Positions 45,531 through 58,518 of a stretch of DNA of 64,000 bases are shown in pieces. Every line of letters begins with the position of its first letter. Positions within the stretch are counted from its first letter, which is position 1. The translations under genes and the position numbers were made by a program. The notes under the pieces are model-generated. The model was not told the origin of the DNA and did not search any database. It saw nothing but the letters and a program-made list of their open reading frames with translations. Source of the DNA: Pelobates cultripes (Eukaryota > Chordata > Amphibia > Anura > Pelobatidae); assembly GCA_933207985.1 (NCBI GenBank), contig OW240915.1, forward strand, positions 125,382,840-125,446,839, given 5' to 3'.

Positions 45531-47480
45531 TCTGCCAGATAGAATTTTTGATAGAGTGCATTATTTTATTTATTTTTTTACCAAAAATTATTTTTGCTTT
45601 GATTCTAACTATTTCCTGCAGCTATGTGGTATTGTCATGGGAACTAGATTTTCCCAGAGCTTCATCAACCTCTACGTATCACACTTGTTATCTTCACAGA
45701 TGAGGTTGGGAGAGATGCTCGGGGGGGACTCTGGTCCTATGACGACACAACATATGATTAGGACATCATCTATGTAAAGATCAGGAAGACAGCCTGGCTT
45801 CCTTTATTGTAGGTAGTAGATCAGGGAGCAGCACCTGTGAAGGAATTCCCACGCTCAGAGCAATATGGTGGAGGGAAGGAAAAAGATACGGATATAGTGT
45901 AGTATATTGAGCTCTTAAATGATGGTAAATTAAGGGAAAGGAATTGCACTTAAAATTTTCTGGAGCCTATACTCTGCTCCAGATATGTGCACCAGGATGG
46001 TACAATCCCTGCCTATGGATATGTAGATGGTCCTTGGATGTCCTCAAAAAGGGGATCTCCAGTGGTGGTAGGGTATATCTCCTTTCCAATGGCAGTAGGC
46101 CGGCATTTGAATAATTGGTGATATATAAAAAGGATAAAAACACAAAATAGTGCTCTCTGGATAATACAAAATAAAATGATTAAAAAAAATGGAGGTATAG
46201 TCACAAGTGCAGAGCAAATAGGATATTGATCAATATATGTAGGCGTAGGTGGTATGATCCCAACCAAGGATATCACTACTCGAGTCCTCCAGTGGGGGTG
46301 TTGTAATGAGTAAAATGAATTATATTATAAAATAAAATAAAATAGAAAAAAAAAAAAAAAGGATAGGCTTGGAGACTCCAATAGCATACATGAGCTATCT
46401 TTATTGGAGATAAAAAATTAGTAACATAAAACAGCTTTAAAAAACACTAACTCATTTCCCCTGCAAAGAGGCTTTATCAAAGTGTTACAGCATCTGTTTA
46501 AATAGCAGATACAATTGATTACATCATCACAATTAGTGACATCATCAATCATGTGATACAGAAAACATATTAAAATGTATTGGTTTCCTTTATTGATTGG
46601 CTCAATCGCAATGAATACAACTTACAATTCACTTCAGTAATTAATGCTACCCAAATTTTTTTTTTTTTTTAATTTAACTCTTTATGTAGAGGAAGGGAAA
46701 CTAAAGATAAAACATTTTTTCAAGAGTCCAGACTGTAACACAGCCATTGATAGGACTAGTTTACATCATCCCTCATGGCTCATAAATACCCCAAAAGGAC
46801 AAATGACACATCCAAAAAGAAACTGTTCAGATCTTAAAGGTCAAACTTCAATTATAATAAAATAAAATATAATAAAAGAGATACTTAGAAAAAGGTTATG
46901 GATTAGGCAGAATGGAAGAAGATGAAAATGTGGTAAAACATCTAGATCCTTTTAAGTGAGAATAAAAATAAACAAAAATGGGATAAAAAAAATAACATGA
47001 GGTTTGAATATGCATTTATAACCAAATACAATTCTCAGCTTAAAAAAACCTTAATGTATCTTTTTTTTTTTTATTATATGCCAGTGTTTTTTAAGTAAAG
47101 TAATACCAGATAATACAACAGTTATCTATAAGAAAGCAGACAGTTTAAAAAAAAAAAAATCAACTTGCCCCTAGCATATTACATTCAAAAGCCAAAAATC
47201 TGACAGTTTTTTTTTTACATTTACAAGACTTTTCTAGTTGTGGCAAATGTTCCACATGCACACATCAGAGAAGAAGGATTTTCAAGGCACACAAAAATAT
47301 GACATAAAAAATGTAAACAATGTTCCACTACCTTCGCAGTGTATTTACTACAATGCGGGTGTGGAGCTCAATATATCGGCCATACTACAAGTAAACTAAA
47401 TGTCTGATTAGCAAAACATTTCTACAACATCAGAAATAAAAAAACAAACAAACCACAGTGTCCCTAAACATTGTAATTCT
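45531..47480 (+). pseudogene. Penelope-like element, plus strand, with internal insertion
   Basis: RT palm at 45540-45700 (NYFCFDSNYFLQLCGIVMGTRFSQSFINLYVSH). Thumb at 46690-46850 (KHFFKSPDCNTAIDR, HHPSWLINTPKGQ). Cys-rich linker and GIY-YIG endonuclease at 47225-47470 (CSTTFAVYLLQCGCGAQYIGHTTSKL). The stretch 45790-46640 between RT and thumb contains a Penelope-type terminal region (46130-46560), so another copy probably inserted there. Stops and frameshifts throughout. Confidence 0.7.
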
Positions 47481-48390
47481 TGCCTATTGTTTACTGGGAA
47501 AAAACTTTTTGGGCATTTGGAATAATATAAAAAACGAGAATTAGGTGGGGAGTTTCGGCTATTTGAAGCCAGAGCACGTGACATGCATCACATGCATGGC
47601 TTGATTATTCGGCTGCTAGGTATAATGGGAAATGTAGTTCCCAGTGATGTGATTGAGAATGAAATTTGAAATGAAACTAAGTATATAGCATATGATGTAG
47701 AGTGTCCTATTAGATGATCTGCAAAGGGAGATTATGGTTTAATAAGGAAAGAAATTTATTACATAAAAATAAATCACGGTAGCCATCTCGGTAGGGGAAA
47801 ATAGTGGTAGTAAATACCTACTACAAGGGGAGTAGACTAAGTGACCATTTTAGGTGGGGACAGAGGGGTGGGGGGACTCCCTAGTATTTTTAATAGTTTG
47901 CTGTACATGAAACTGTGTAATATAAATTAAAAGTTTTAATAATGGGTGAGATAGAAATAGCTGAATAGATAATTAGATAAAAGAGGACATATTTAAAATA
48001 AAAATATTTTTATAAGAAGTATCTTGGGAATTGGGATAAATTGCTTATGGTAGGGGTGTTCGTAATCATAATGCCGTAAATGAAAACAACTATGATTAGA
48101 ATAGCCCTAAGATAACAACAAGATTTTCTCAAGGGGGGTTATTAAAAGTGGTATATAAGCTAAAAACATCAAATAGTATTAAAATCTTAATAATAAATCA
48201 CAACGATAGATACTCTGACTAACATAGGTAGGTAATGCATAGGTAGGGGAATATATACATATAGCGTGGTGTACATAAATAAAATTAAACAGATCAAAAT
48301 CTACGTTCAAACCAGAGGGGGTTATTGTTTTCTAATTGAACACACATTCCATTTCACCCTTGCCAAGAATGTTCTTGATATTCACACCCC
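47481..48390. mobile_element. Penelope-like terminal region and AT-rich DNA
   Basis: 47540-47650 (agtttcggctatttgaagccagagcacgtgac) matches 11083-11118 upstream. The rest is AT-rich without coding signs; by position it is likely the 3' part of the minus-strand element that follows. Confidence 0.4.
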
Positions 48391-49605
48391 TCCATGGAAT
48401 CACACATTTGTTTTGATACTTATGCATTTAAGTAGTTTTGTGTCATTATCATGCATGCAAAAGTGTTTAGAGACTGAGTGATTTAGGTATCCCTTTTTAA
48501 TGTTTCTACAATGTTCACTCAGTCTAGTTTTGAGGTTTCTTGTAGTCATACCTACATACTGGAAGCCACACGGGCACTCCAGTAAGAAGATAAAAAAAAA
48601 TTGTGTCACAGCTGATAAAATCCTTAATTTTACAAGTTTTATTAGTTATATTTGATTTAAATAAAGTACTTTTAGGTGTAACAGAGGGGTCAGTGTTTTT
48701 ACAAACAGTACATCACTTTCATTTATAAATTCCACTGGCATTGGAAATAAAAGAGGTAGCATTAAGTTTAGTCTCTTTTGTAAAATTGGTGGTTAAAATA
48801 GACTTAAAATTAGGGGCACCTCTAAAAACAATATTGGCTTTATTCTGTATAATGTTTTTTTAGTACTTCATCCTGCTTTAATAAGTGCCAGTGCTTTTTA
48901 ATTACTCTCTTTATATGACCACTTTTGTTGTTTAAATTACCAGAAGGGGCATGGCATTAGTAATTAGTTGTTGTATGTTAGGAAGTCTGTTCTTTATTTT
49001 TGCCTAATGTTATTTATGGTGGTATTGAGATGGGTTGGCGAATAGTTTTTTTTCGATTAATTTGTCTCTTAACAAGTTGGCCTGTGTATTAAAATCTTCT
49101 AATTGAGACATAGGAATTGAATCTGTGGGGCACTTTCTAACCAGTGCTTGCAGTGACAACTAGATTGCTCAATAGCTGTATTGACACAGACATTTAAAAA
49201 AAAAAAAAAAAAAAATGTCGTCTGATTTTGTCATCTTTAATAAAAATGTTAAGATCTAAAAAAATAATAGATTCTTTGCTATATACACAGGATAAAATAA
49301 TACCTCTATTGTTGTGATTAAGATGATGGATACAATAAATTAAAAGGTCTTCTGTACCCTCCCAGATAAGAATTAAATCATCATGTATCTGAAATAGGTG
49401 ACCAGGTTTGCCCGCCATGCATGTCCGCCCCATATGGCTGTGGATTCCCAATCTGCCATAAAAGGGTTGGCATAGCTAGGGGTGATCCTGGTCCCCCTAG
49501 CAGTTCCTTTGTTTTAAAGATAAACTTGACGTTTATAGAGACTAATGTATATAAACAAAATTCAATCATAATCCAAAGCAAAATTGAAATAAAATAGAGA
49601 TGGAT
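48391..49605 (-). pseudogene. Penelope-like element 3' part (RT palm to GIY-YIG), minus strand
   Basis: Minus strand from about 49600: TKG/MGTR-type palm remnants (49480-49510), the catalytic block with MDDLILIWEGTE (about 49325-49375; aspartate pair kept) and IIFLDLNIFIKDDK (about 49245-49290). Downstream is GIY-YIG endonuclease CPCGFQYVGMTTRNLKTRLSEH (about 48505-48570) followed by HSVSKHF. Several frameshifts. Its 5' side starts mid-palm, facing an inverted N-terminal RT part at 49640. Confidence 0.7.
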
Positions 49606-49639
49606 ACAAAATATTTAACCCCCCCCTATTTTACCAGCC

Positions 49640-50165
49640 AATCTTCAAGTTATTAACACTGGTCTGAAAGGCAAATCAAAATTTTAGCCTTCTTATTGTA
49701 AATCTGCATCCTTAATAATGTTTGAAAAACTTGTACTTTAAGACTTTGAAAAAATCAATAGTAACAATAATTTGACCTTTGCCGAACAAAATGCACTAAA
49801 ACAACTTCAAGAGGACAGAGACAGTCCTCAAACCTGCTGACAAAGGAGGTGGGATTGTCATTTTATCAACCAACATGTACATAGAAGAAGCACACAGACA
49901 GTTACAAGAGAATGAAGTATATTAAAAAAAATACTCTCTGGCCCCACTCCTAATATTCAAAGAACTTTATCCACTTTCCTACTGAAAGGTCTAGACTCTG
50001 GTATCTTAAGCAAACAAGAATTCAATTATCTAAATATAAAATACCCAAAAATTCCAGTCATATATTTCCTGCCAAAAATACATAAAAACATTAACAACCC
50101 TCCAGGACGACCTATTGTATCTGGTATTAACTCTCTTTTATGTAACTTATCGGAGTATATGATGA
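49640..50165 (+). pseudogene. Penelope-like RT N-terminal part, inverted relative to its neighbour
   Basis: Plus strand: LKPADKGGGIVILSTNMYIEEAHRQL (about 49832-49910), then after shifts EFNYLNIKYPKIPVIYFLPKIHK-type and NNPPGRPIVSGINSLLCNLSEYM (about 50095-50160). This is the RT part that should precede the palm found on the minus strand at 48391-49605. The two face each other head to head. Confidence 0.65.
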
Positions 50166-50214
50166 TATTTTCAGTAAAAGTGAAGGTTTTTTTGCATTTT
50201 TCACACATGATATT

Positions 50215-51150
50215 GTAGTAATATGTTTTACTGTATTGAAACACTTATGTGTGTGTTCAGTGAAGTCTCCCAAGTATAACAATACCACCATGTACAGGTT
50301 TTATGGTGTTTTGGAAAGTTAGAGAGTCAAATATAAGGCTTGCATTTAAATTTTTTACATTGAAATTTATCAGTTTGGTAATTTGCCTTTGAGACCGTAT
50401 GGGAGCCCAGGAATGATAATTACCCCCATGATTGCTTACCACTTGCAAAAGTAGACAACTAAAGATATTGCAAATGGGGTATGTCCAGTCATTTTTTTTT
50501 TTTAGTAGCCACTTAGTCACAAACACTTCAGTAATTAATAATTTTTTTGCATTTTTTCACACAAAAACAAATATGAACACTAACTTTGGCTAGTGTTGGT
50601 GACTAAGTGGCTACTAAAAAATACTGGACATACCACACTTTCAATACCTTGGGTTGTGTGCTTTTGCAAATGGTTTGCCATCATGGGGGTAATTCTCATT
50701 CCTGGGCTGCCACACAGTCTTAAAGGTAACATTACTAATCTGGCAAATTTAAAAGTGAAAAAAATGAAAAATGGAATGTGCTATATTTGACCCTGTAACT
50801 TTCCAAAACACCATAACATATGTTAATGTGGGATACTTTTTTACTTGTGAGAATTTGCTGAATATAAATACATGTATTTGATTTAGTATTATGACAATTA
50901 CAGCTAAAATGTCAGGCGGAACAATTTTAAAAAAATAAAATAATAATTTCTCCGTTTTTTTAATTTTATTCATAATAAATTATGTTTCATATATGAATAG
51001 CTTATGAGAAATTAAACACCTGTTTCACCTGAACAAAATGATATATAACAAATTTGGGTGCACTTAATATGAAAGAGGTGAATTATAATTTAACAGACAT
51101 ATAGCGCAAAGTAAAGTTTTTGTTTACATTTTGTTTTGATCACAACTAGA
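50215..51150. repeat. Repeat X, two copies in inverted orientation
   Basis: 50215-50560 runs in the same sense as 9570-9800; 50565-51150 runs opposite. Shared blocks: ttttatggtgttttggaaagtta / aactttccaaaacaccataa, gtatgggagcccaggaatga / tcattcctgggctgccaca, and cacttagtcacaaacact / agtgttggtgactaagtgg. The pair forms a foldback of about 900 bp centred near 50555. Confidence 0.65.
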
Positions 51151-51645
51151 GTTGAGCGGACACCTGGATGTTCGGGTTCGCCGAGTTCGGCCGAACTTCG
51201 TCAAAAAGTTAGAGTTCAGGCTCGAACTTGACCCCGAACCCAAACCCCATTGAAGTCAATGGGGACCCGAATTTTTGGGCACTAAAATGCCTCTAAAAAG
51301 TCCTGGAAAGGGCTAGAGGGCTGCAAAAGGAAGTAAAATGGGGACAAGTGCCCTGCAAACAAATGTGGATAGGGAAATCACTTAAAATAACATAAAATAC
51401 ATACAAATTAAAAATAATCTTGAACTAGGAGGAGGATGTGGATGTGGAGTAGGAGTTTGAGGAGGTGGTGAGGAGGTAGCAAACACTGTTTTTTTTATTT
51501 ATTTTTAATTGGGGTAGCCCACAAAATATTGGGACATATAAAAAAAAAGAAACATTTGCGGCCTGTGGTGCATTTCTTGCAGTCCAATAATGCCATCAGG
51601 TTTTTAAAACTGTCCATTTCCACCAGACGGAATGACAGCATTTTG
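51151..51645. mobile_element. hAT-type end and GA-rich block
   Basis: 51146-51290 (agagttgagcggacacctgg, ttcgggttcgccgagttcgg, cccattgaagtcaatgggga) is the GC-rich end typical of an abundant frog DNA transposon family. A GGA-rich run (51425-51480) and gggacatataaaaaaaa follow and are repeated at 52130-52275. Confidence 0.5.
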
Positions 51646-51995
51646 AAATGCTAGCATTCAGGGATCACGGTAGGGGGGCACTTCCTCTTTCTCTCCAGTG
51701 TTTGTGAGATGGAAAGCTGAATGCTTCCATGGGACAGTGTGGAGATGCTTGGGGACAGTGGCGGACATGGTGGCGTTGCTGCTCCTCTGTTTGCAGGTGG
51801 AGGAAGAGGCCGAGACAGCAGAAGAAGAGGAAGCAGGAGGAGTCTGAGACCTTTCTTGGTTTTTGAGGTGCTTACTCCACTGAAGCTCGTGCTTTGCATG
51901 TAGATGCCTGGTCATACAGGTTGTGCTCAGGTTTAGAACTTTTATGCCTCATTTCAGGCTCTGATTGCACAGCATGCAAACCACTAGTCTCTTGT
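51646..51995 (-). pseudogene. hAT transposase N-terminal BED finger fragment
   Basis: Minus strand: a CxxC start (CMLCNQSLK) followed by TRHLHAKHE, the C-x2-C...H-x4-H signature of BED zinc fingers that bind DNA in hAT transposases, then a serine-rich linker. One in-frame stop lies between. The catalytic part does not follow on the left. Confidence 0.6.
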
Positions 51996-52129
51996 CTTCA
52001 GCACATTGTCTGAAGAACTACCACGCCAGGGAACTCCTTGGAGCTGGCTTTGGTGTGCTCGGTCCCTTGGTGCGGTGGGCAGTAGCAGGCGTACTGTCTA
52101 GGGGACGGCCGCTCCACTTTCGCACCCTG

Positions 52130-52285
52130 CTCTAGGAGGAGGTGGAGGATGTGGAGTAGGAGGTTGAGGAGGCGGTGACCGTGGCGGTGTAGGTGGAAGC
52201 GGCGGTGGAGGAGGTAGCCAACAGTTTTTTTTTTTTTAATTGGGGTAGCCCCCAAAATATTGGGACATATAAAAAAAGAAAACAA
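52130..52285. repeat. GGA-rich block with duplicated flank
   Basis: (GGAGGT/GGAGGC)n followed by a T-run, ttggggtagcccccaaaatattgggacatataaaaaaa, repeating 51425-51560 at ~710-bp spacing. Confidence 0.6.
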
Positions 52286-52336
52286 AGAATAAGCGCACTT
52301 GAGTATAACATGGCTGGATGAGGCCGGTATAAATGT

Positions 52337-53865
52337 CTATTCTGCAAAAGGTACAGACAAGTCTGGGGGGATCCATGCCTGGTTCATTTTAATAAACCTG
52401 AGCTTGTCCACGTTGGCTGTGGACAGGCAGCAGCGCATGTCTGTGATAACGCCCCCTGCAGTGCTAAAAACATGTTCAGACAATACACTGGCTGCAGGGC
52501 AGGCCAGCACCTTCAAAGCATAAAGGGCAAGCTCAGGCCATGTGCCCGATTTGGAAACCCAGAAGTTGAATGGGGCAGACCCATCAGTCAGTATGTGTAG
52601 GCGTGTGCACACGTACTGTTCCACCATGTTGCTGAAATGCTGCCTCCTGCTAAGACGTTGCATATCAGCTGGTGGTGCTGGTTGTTGTGGCGTGCTGACA
52701 AAGCTTTTCCAGATTTTGGCCATGCTAACCCTGCCTTGTGAGGTGCTGGCGGTGCCCCAGCTGCGTTGGTGACCTCTTTATCCTGCTCTGCCTTCGCCTT
52801 GTGCTTCCACTGAGCCCCCGTTGTCCGTTGGGAATGCCCTCAGCAGTGCGCGCTTGTAGTCGCGCATCTTCCGATCATGCTCCAGTGAGGGAATTAAGGA
52901 TGGCACGTTGTCCTTGTAACGGGGATCCAGCAGGGTGGTCACCCAGTAATCAGCACAAGTTAGAATGTGGGCAACTCAGCAGTCATTGCGCAGGCATTTT
53001 GGAGACTCTAAATAACCTTTGGGCCGATCGCACGTCCCCGTGACGGCGACGACTCATTCGGATGTTTGCCCTATCCACTTTAGATGTTACTTTCTGCACC
53101 TACCACGGTGACCACAGGTAACGGAGAATCAAGGTTCGATTCCGGAGAAGGAGCCTGAGAAATGGCTACCACATCCAAGGAAGGCAGCAGGCGCGCAATT
53201 TACCCACTCCCGAAGCGTGGAGGTAGTGACAATAAATAACAATAGAGGACTCTTTCGAGGCCCTGTAATTGGAATGAGTACACTTTAAATCCTTTAACGA
53301 GGATCTATTGGAGGGCAAGCCTGGTGCAGAGTGACTGACCCGTGCGTGCTGCAGCTGAAAATCCACTATCGCCTGCTGCTGCTCGCACAGTCTCTCCAGC
53401 ATGTGCAAGGTGGTGTTCCACCTTGTGGGCACGTCGCATATGAGGCAGTGAGCGGGGAAGGCCGAAGTTATGCTGCAGGACAGACAGGCGAGCAGCAGCA
53501 GGGTGAGAACGCCGAAAGTGCGCACAGCCGCTACAGTGAAATGGCGAATGGCTCATTAAATCAGTTATGGTTCCTTTGATCGCTCCATCTGTTACTTGTT
53601 TAACTATGGTAATTATAGATCGAATACATGCCGACGAGCGCTTGGGGATGGGTGTTCCGCTTTGCACCCTGCTCCCTCTTATGCTGTGCTGGTGCCTCTG
53701 TGCGACCACCGCCTATTCCTCCAAACTGAACACGTCTCACTGCACACGTCACTCACATGACCTTCATTCCATTTGGGGACCTCATCATCCTCCACATCAT
53801 CTTCCACCCACTCCTCAACCCTGCCCTCCTTGCCGGTCTGCACACTGCAGAAAGCCTCAGCAGTT
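52337..53865 (-). pseudogene. hAT transposase remnant 1, middle to C-terminus
   Basis: Minus strand, right to left: remnants of the catalytic region (DVPTRWNTTLHMLERLCEQQQAIVDF, about 53345-53445), a LDPRYKD-type block near 52900-52930, and an intact 128-codon C-terminal frame (52337-52723) with the hAT dimerisation signature: WPELALYALKVLACPAASVL, STAGGVITDMRCCLS and KLRFIKMNQAW. Frameshifts between segments rule out activity. Closely related in layout to the second copy at 57757-58518. Confidence 0.7.
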
Positions 53866-53869
53866 GGCA

Positions 53870-54160
53870 CTAGTGATGTCGCGAACCCGAAATTTTCGGT
53901 TCGCGAATGGCGAACGCGAACTTCCGCAAATGTTCGCGAACCGGCGAACCGCCCGAAACGCCATTGACTTTGAATTTTAAAACACACAGGGACTCTTTCT
54001 GGCCACAATAGGGATGGAAAAGTTGTTTCAAGGGGACTAACACCTGGACTGTGGCATGCCGGAGGGGGATCCATGGCAAAACTCCCATGGAAAATTACAC
54101 AGTTGATACAGAGTCTGGTTTTAATCCATAAAGGGCAGAAATCACCTAACATTCCTAAAT
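53870..54160. mobile_element. Second hAT-type end (tcgcgaac family)
   Basis: tagtgatgtcgcgaacccgaaattttcggttcgcgaa followed by tggcgaacgcgaacttccgcaaatgttcgcgaa: overlapping inverted ttcgcgaa units. This is a widespread frog transposon end, distinct from the family at 51151. Confidence 0.55.
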
Positions 54161-54162
54161 CA

Positions 54163-54540
54163 CAATGAATATGGATTGACACCTGACATATGACATATTG
54201 ACACCTTGACATATGGATTGACACCTGTCCTCAGAGCCCCTGATGCACACGGACACAGAGCAGAATAGAGACTGGTCCCCCTACATAGGGTCACTTGGCA
54301 GATATGGATTGACACCTTTCCTAAGGATCCCTGATACACACTGACAGAGCAGAATAGGGACTGTTCCCCCTGCATAGGGTCACTTGGCAGATATGGATTG
54401 ACACCTGTCCTCAGAGAGCAGAATAAGGACACATGACTAGATATGGATTGACACAGAGACCATGATACACAGAGAGCAGAATAGGGACTGTTCCCCCTAC
54501 ATCGGGTCACTTGGCAGATATGGATTGACACCTTGTTACA
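54163..54540. repeat. ~100-bp satellite-like tandem repeat, first block
   Basis: Units begin gatatggattgacacctgtcct, with starts near 54166, 54203, 54302, 54392, 54442 and 54518. Full units are 90-100 bp, containing ctgatacacac, gagcagaataggga and ccccctacatagggtcacttggca. Some units are truncated. Two more lie at 56594-56740. Confidence 0.8.
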
Positions 54541-54548
54541 AACTATTT

Positions 54549-55270
54549 GTAACGGGCCCTTTAAATGGCAAATTGCCCTGCTTCCCTGGGTTGTGGAGAA
54601 GCCTATTTGCCAGCCTCCTCCCGCATGACTATGGCCCCTGGGAGATTGTGAAAATGTATGCACTTTTATTTGGTGTGTATGGCCCTTTAAGACTGTCGGT
54701 GGGCATATTGGGGCTTATGGACTCTTTATGTGACTGGTGCTGGCCCTTTAAACACCTTTTTGGGACATCAGGAAGATTGGGACACTGCCCCTTTAAGGCC
54801 GTGTCCCCAGACTTGTTGGGGACACGGCCCCTTTAAGACGTGTGTCCCCTGTGTCCCCAGACCTGGTGCAAACCCTTTGTGCCTGCCTGGCTATTTCCCA
54901 CTTGGTTCAGTAAATGGGAAATTATTTCAGTTGCAGAGACTAAGTCCCATTCGCGATGGGACTTAGTCGTTTTTTCAGCCTGAAATAGACTGACCTCACA
55001 GCCCAAATCTATGGAACTGTTTTGGGCAGGAAAATGTGCTTGCGGTCGGTCATAAAGGGACCTCCAGCTAACTTTTTAACCCCTGGATGGATTTGGCTGA
55101 TTTTTGGTTATGTTTATGTTTTAAGTGTGCTGATTCCAAATATGTAATTATGAAGATGGGATGTGTAGTTTTAAAGTTACAGGGTATGGCTAAAAACTGT
55201 ATTTTTACTGCCTGTGTTTAATTATGTTAATCTCTTCCCAAACGTCATTTCGTTCAAAGTGGAGAGAATG
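54549..55270. repeat. LTR-like block with perfect hairpins
   Basis: Starts TGTAACGGGCCCTTTAAATGG and carries five ggccctttaa/gcccctttaa motifs (54557, 54681, 54741, 54787, 54825). A 12-bp stem at 54797-54808/54818-54829 (ggccgtgtcccc) and a 13-bp stem at 54938-54950/54956-54968 (gactaagtcccat) are perfect. Related in reverse to part of LTR-C. The right end and TSD were not found. Confidence 0.5.
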
Positions 55271-55274
55271 TTAA

Positions 55275-56400
<1,126 letters not shown>

Positions 56401-56740
56401 TTGCAATACGGGTGGCAGGTGGGAGCCATTTATAAAGTACACACTGCTTTATAAAGCCATTTGCAAGAGTACGCTGGCGGGTACTGGTTGGTGGATGATG
56501 GCGGTCGTGAGCGTTTCAGAGCTAAAATACAGCAGCATTTTTAGCCCAAGGCAGCTCATCTCGTAAAGGCCTTTTTACATAGGGTCACCAGCAGATATGG
56601 ATTGACACCTGTCCTAAGGATCCCTGATACATACTGACACAGATCAGAATAGGGAATGTTACCCCAACATAGGGTCACTTGGCAGATATGGATTGACACC
56701 TGTCCTAAGGATCCCTGATACACACTGATACACACCTACT
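56401..56740. repeat. Spacer plus two ~100-bp satellite units
   Basis: Two units beginning gatatggattgacacctgtcctaaggatccctgatac at 56594 and 56686, same family as 54163-54540. The stretch 56401-56590 shows a gagctaaaatacagcagcattttta, gcccaaggcagctcatctcg block also found at 57690-57745. Confidence 0.6.
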
Positions 56741-57199
56741 TGAATGGTATAGACATTTTTAGCAGCTCCTGGCGAACACCTGACCCACATAGGAGCCGTA
56801 ATAGACCGGATTAGGGAGTCCGGACTGACCCTAAAGCCCAGTAAGTGCCATATAGGAACGTGTAAAAACCTCCCCAAGATAGTAGTATGGGCCCCAGAGT
56901 GTGAACAGGCCTTCCAGCAGCTCAAGACGGCGCTCATTAAATCACCTGTACTTTCTTCTCCTGATCCAACTAAACACTTTCTCGTCCATACAGACGCTTC
57001 TATGCTTGGATTGGGAGCAGTACTGAGCCAAGTCGGGGCAGATAGTGGCGAGCAACCCGGGGCTTATCTAAGCCGTAAACTTTTGCACAGTGAAGTATAT
57101 TCATTGCCATTGAAAAGGAGTGCATAGCGGTGGTGTGGGCCCTCAAAAAGCTGCAACCTACTTGTATGACAACCGTTTACCTTACTCACAGATCACAAC
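56741..57199 (+). pseudogene. Gmr1/gypsy RT-RNase H fragment with internal deletion
   Basis: Plus strand pieces: a degraded post-YLDD RT part (near 56780-56860, LTLKPSKCHIG), then after a deletion WAPECEQAFQQLKTALIKSPV, FLVHTDASMLGLGAVLSQV (about 56980-57040) and VVWALKKLQPT. It shares two one-base deletions with 55743-55870 (before gccattgaaaag and in caacctacttg), so both derive from one damaged ancestor. It is fused to satellite sequence at 57200 with the same junction as at 55877. Confidence 0.75.
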
Positions 57200-57299
57200 A
57201 AATTTGGGGCACTGCGCTTGCAATCTAATGTGCCACCAGATAGGAGTGGTGTGTTTAGTACTATTGTTATCAGTTTAATCACTATTACGTCCCCTATCC

Positions 57300-57756
57300 G
57301 TTGATGTGGAGCAAAGGCCTTAGCAGCAGAAGAGGACTCCAGCCCGAGGAGGTTATGGAAGAGGATGGAGTAGGAGGAGTGAGGAGGTGGCGAAGCGTAC
57401 TAGCTTTGAGAGTACACTTCGCGGGGCTGACACACCTGCTTGAATAACTAACTGCTATTCAATCACCAACAGTGAAAAAAGTTTTTGTTTTTAAATCCAA
57501 GCTATTGTGACACCAGTGAGGTGAGGTGTAGTGGCACTGGGCTGGTATCACTGTGAGCCTGACACACCAGCTTTGAGACAACTAACTGCTATTCAATCTA
57601 TAATTGATGTTTGTTCACAGAAGAAGTGCCTAAAACATGGCGGCTTGAAACCTAGTTGGTGGCGGATCAGTCGCAAGTCAACAGGCATTCAGAGCTAAAA
57701 TACAGCAGCGTGTGGACCATTTTTAGCCCAAGGCAGCTCATCTCATCAGGCCTTTT
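57300..57756. other. hAT-associated noncoding DNA
   Basis: GGA-rich run (57335-57400) and a duplicated phrase taactaactgctattcaatca (57447, 57580), probably the 3' part of the minus-strand hAT element that follows. No gene. Confidence 0.45.
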
Positions 57757-58518
57757 TTAATCTAATGTATCGCCCAGTGTCAGTCCCTTAGGGATCCATC
57801 CCTCATTCATCTTAATAAAGGTGAGGTAATCTAGACTTTTTTGACCTAGGCGACTTCTCTTCTCAGTGACAGTACCTCCTGCTGCACTGAAGGTCCTTTC
57901 TGACAGGACACTTGAAGCGGGGCAGGCCAGAAGTTCTATCGCAAATTGGGATAGCTCAGGCCACAGGTCAAGCCTGCACACCCAGTAGTCAAGGGGTTCA
58001 TCGCTCCTCAGAGTGTCGATATCTGCAGTTAAGGCGAGGTAGTCTGCTACCTGTCGGTCGAGTGGCTCTCTGAGGGTGGATCGAGAAGGGCTGTGGCGAT
58101 GCGTAGGACTTAAAAAGGTCCGCATGTCCTCCATCAACAACACGTCTCTAAAGCGTCCTGTCCTTGCCGGCGTGGTCATGGGAGGAGGATGACTTCCACC
58201 TCTCCCCCTGTTAGATTCCCGTTGTGCTGTGACATCACCCTTATGCGCTGTGTAAAGCATACTTTTCAATTTATTTTGCAAATGCTGCATCCTTTCATAC
58301 TTGTTGTAATTCGGTAACATTTCCGCCACTTTCTGCTTATACCGGGGGTCTAGTAGCGTGGACACCCAGTACAGGTAGTTCTCCTTCAGCCTTTTTATAC
58401 GAGGGTCCCTCAACAGGCACGACAGCATGAAAGACCCCATTTGCACAAGGTTGGATGCCGAGCTTCTCATTTCCCGTTCCTCCTCCTCACTGATGTCAAT
58501 GAAGGTATTTTCTTCCCC
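57757..58518 (-). pseudogene. hAT transposase remnant 2, C-terminal half (open)
   Basis: Open minus-strand frame from the assembly gap to a stop at 57757. Order: acidic lead (DISEEEEREM), MLSCLLRDPRIK, STLLDPRYKQKVAEM (the conserved hAT LDPRYK block), a variable linker, then the dimerisation domain DYWVCRLDLWPELSQFAIELLACPASSVLSER, FSAAGGTVTEKRSRL and FIKMNEGW. No stop in ~250 codons, so this copy may be fairly young; the N-terminal half is in or beyond the gap. Confidence 0.75.

Noticed and set aside
54163..54540. CRISPR-like array
   Set aside because: Units are contiguous ~100-bp satellite repeats of uneven length in a vertebrate genome, with no constant repeat plus variable spacer layout.
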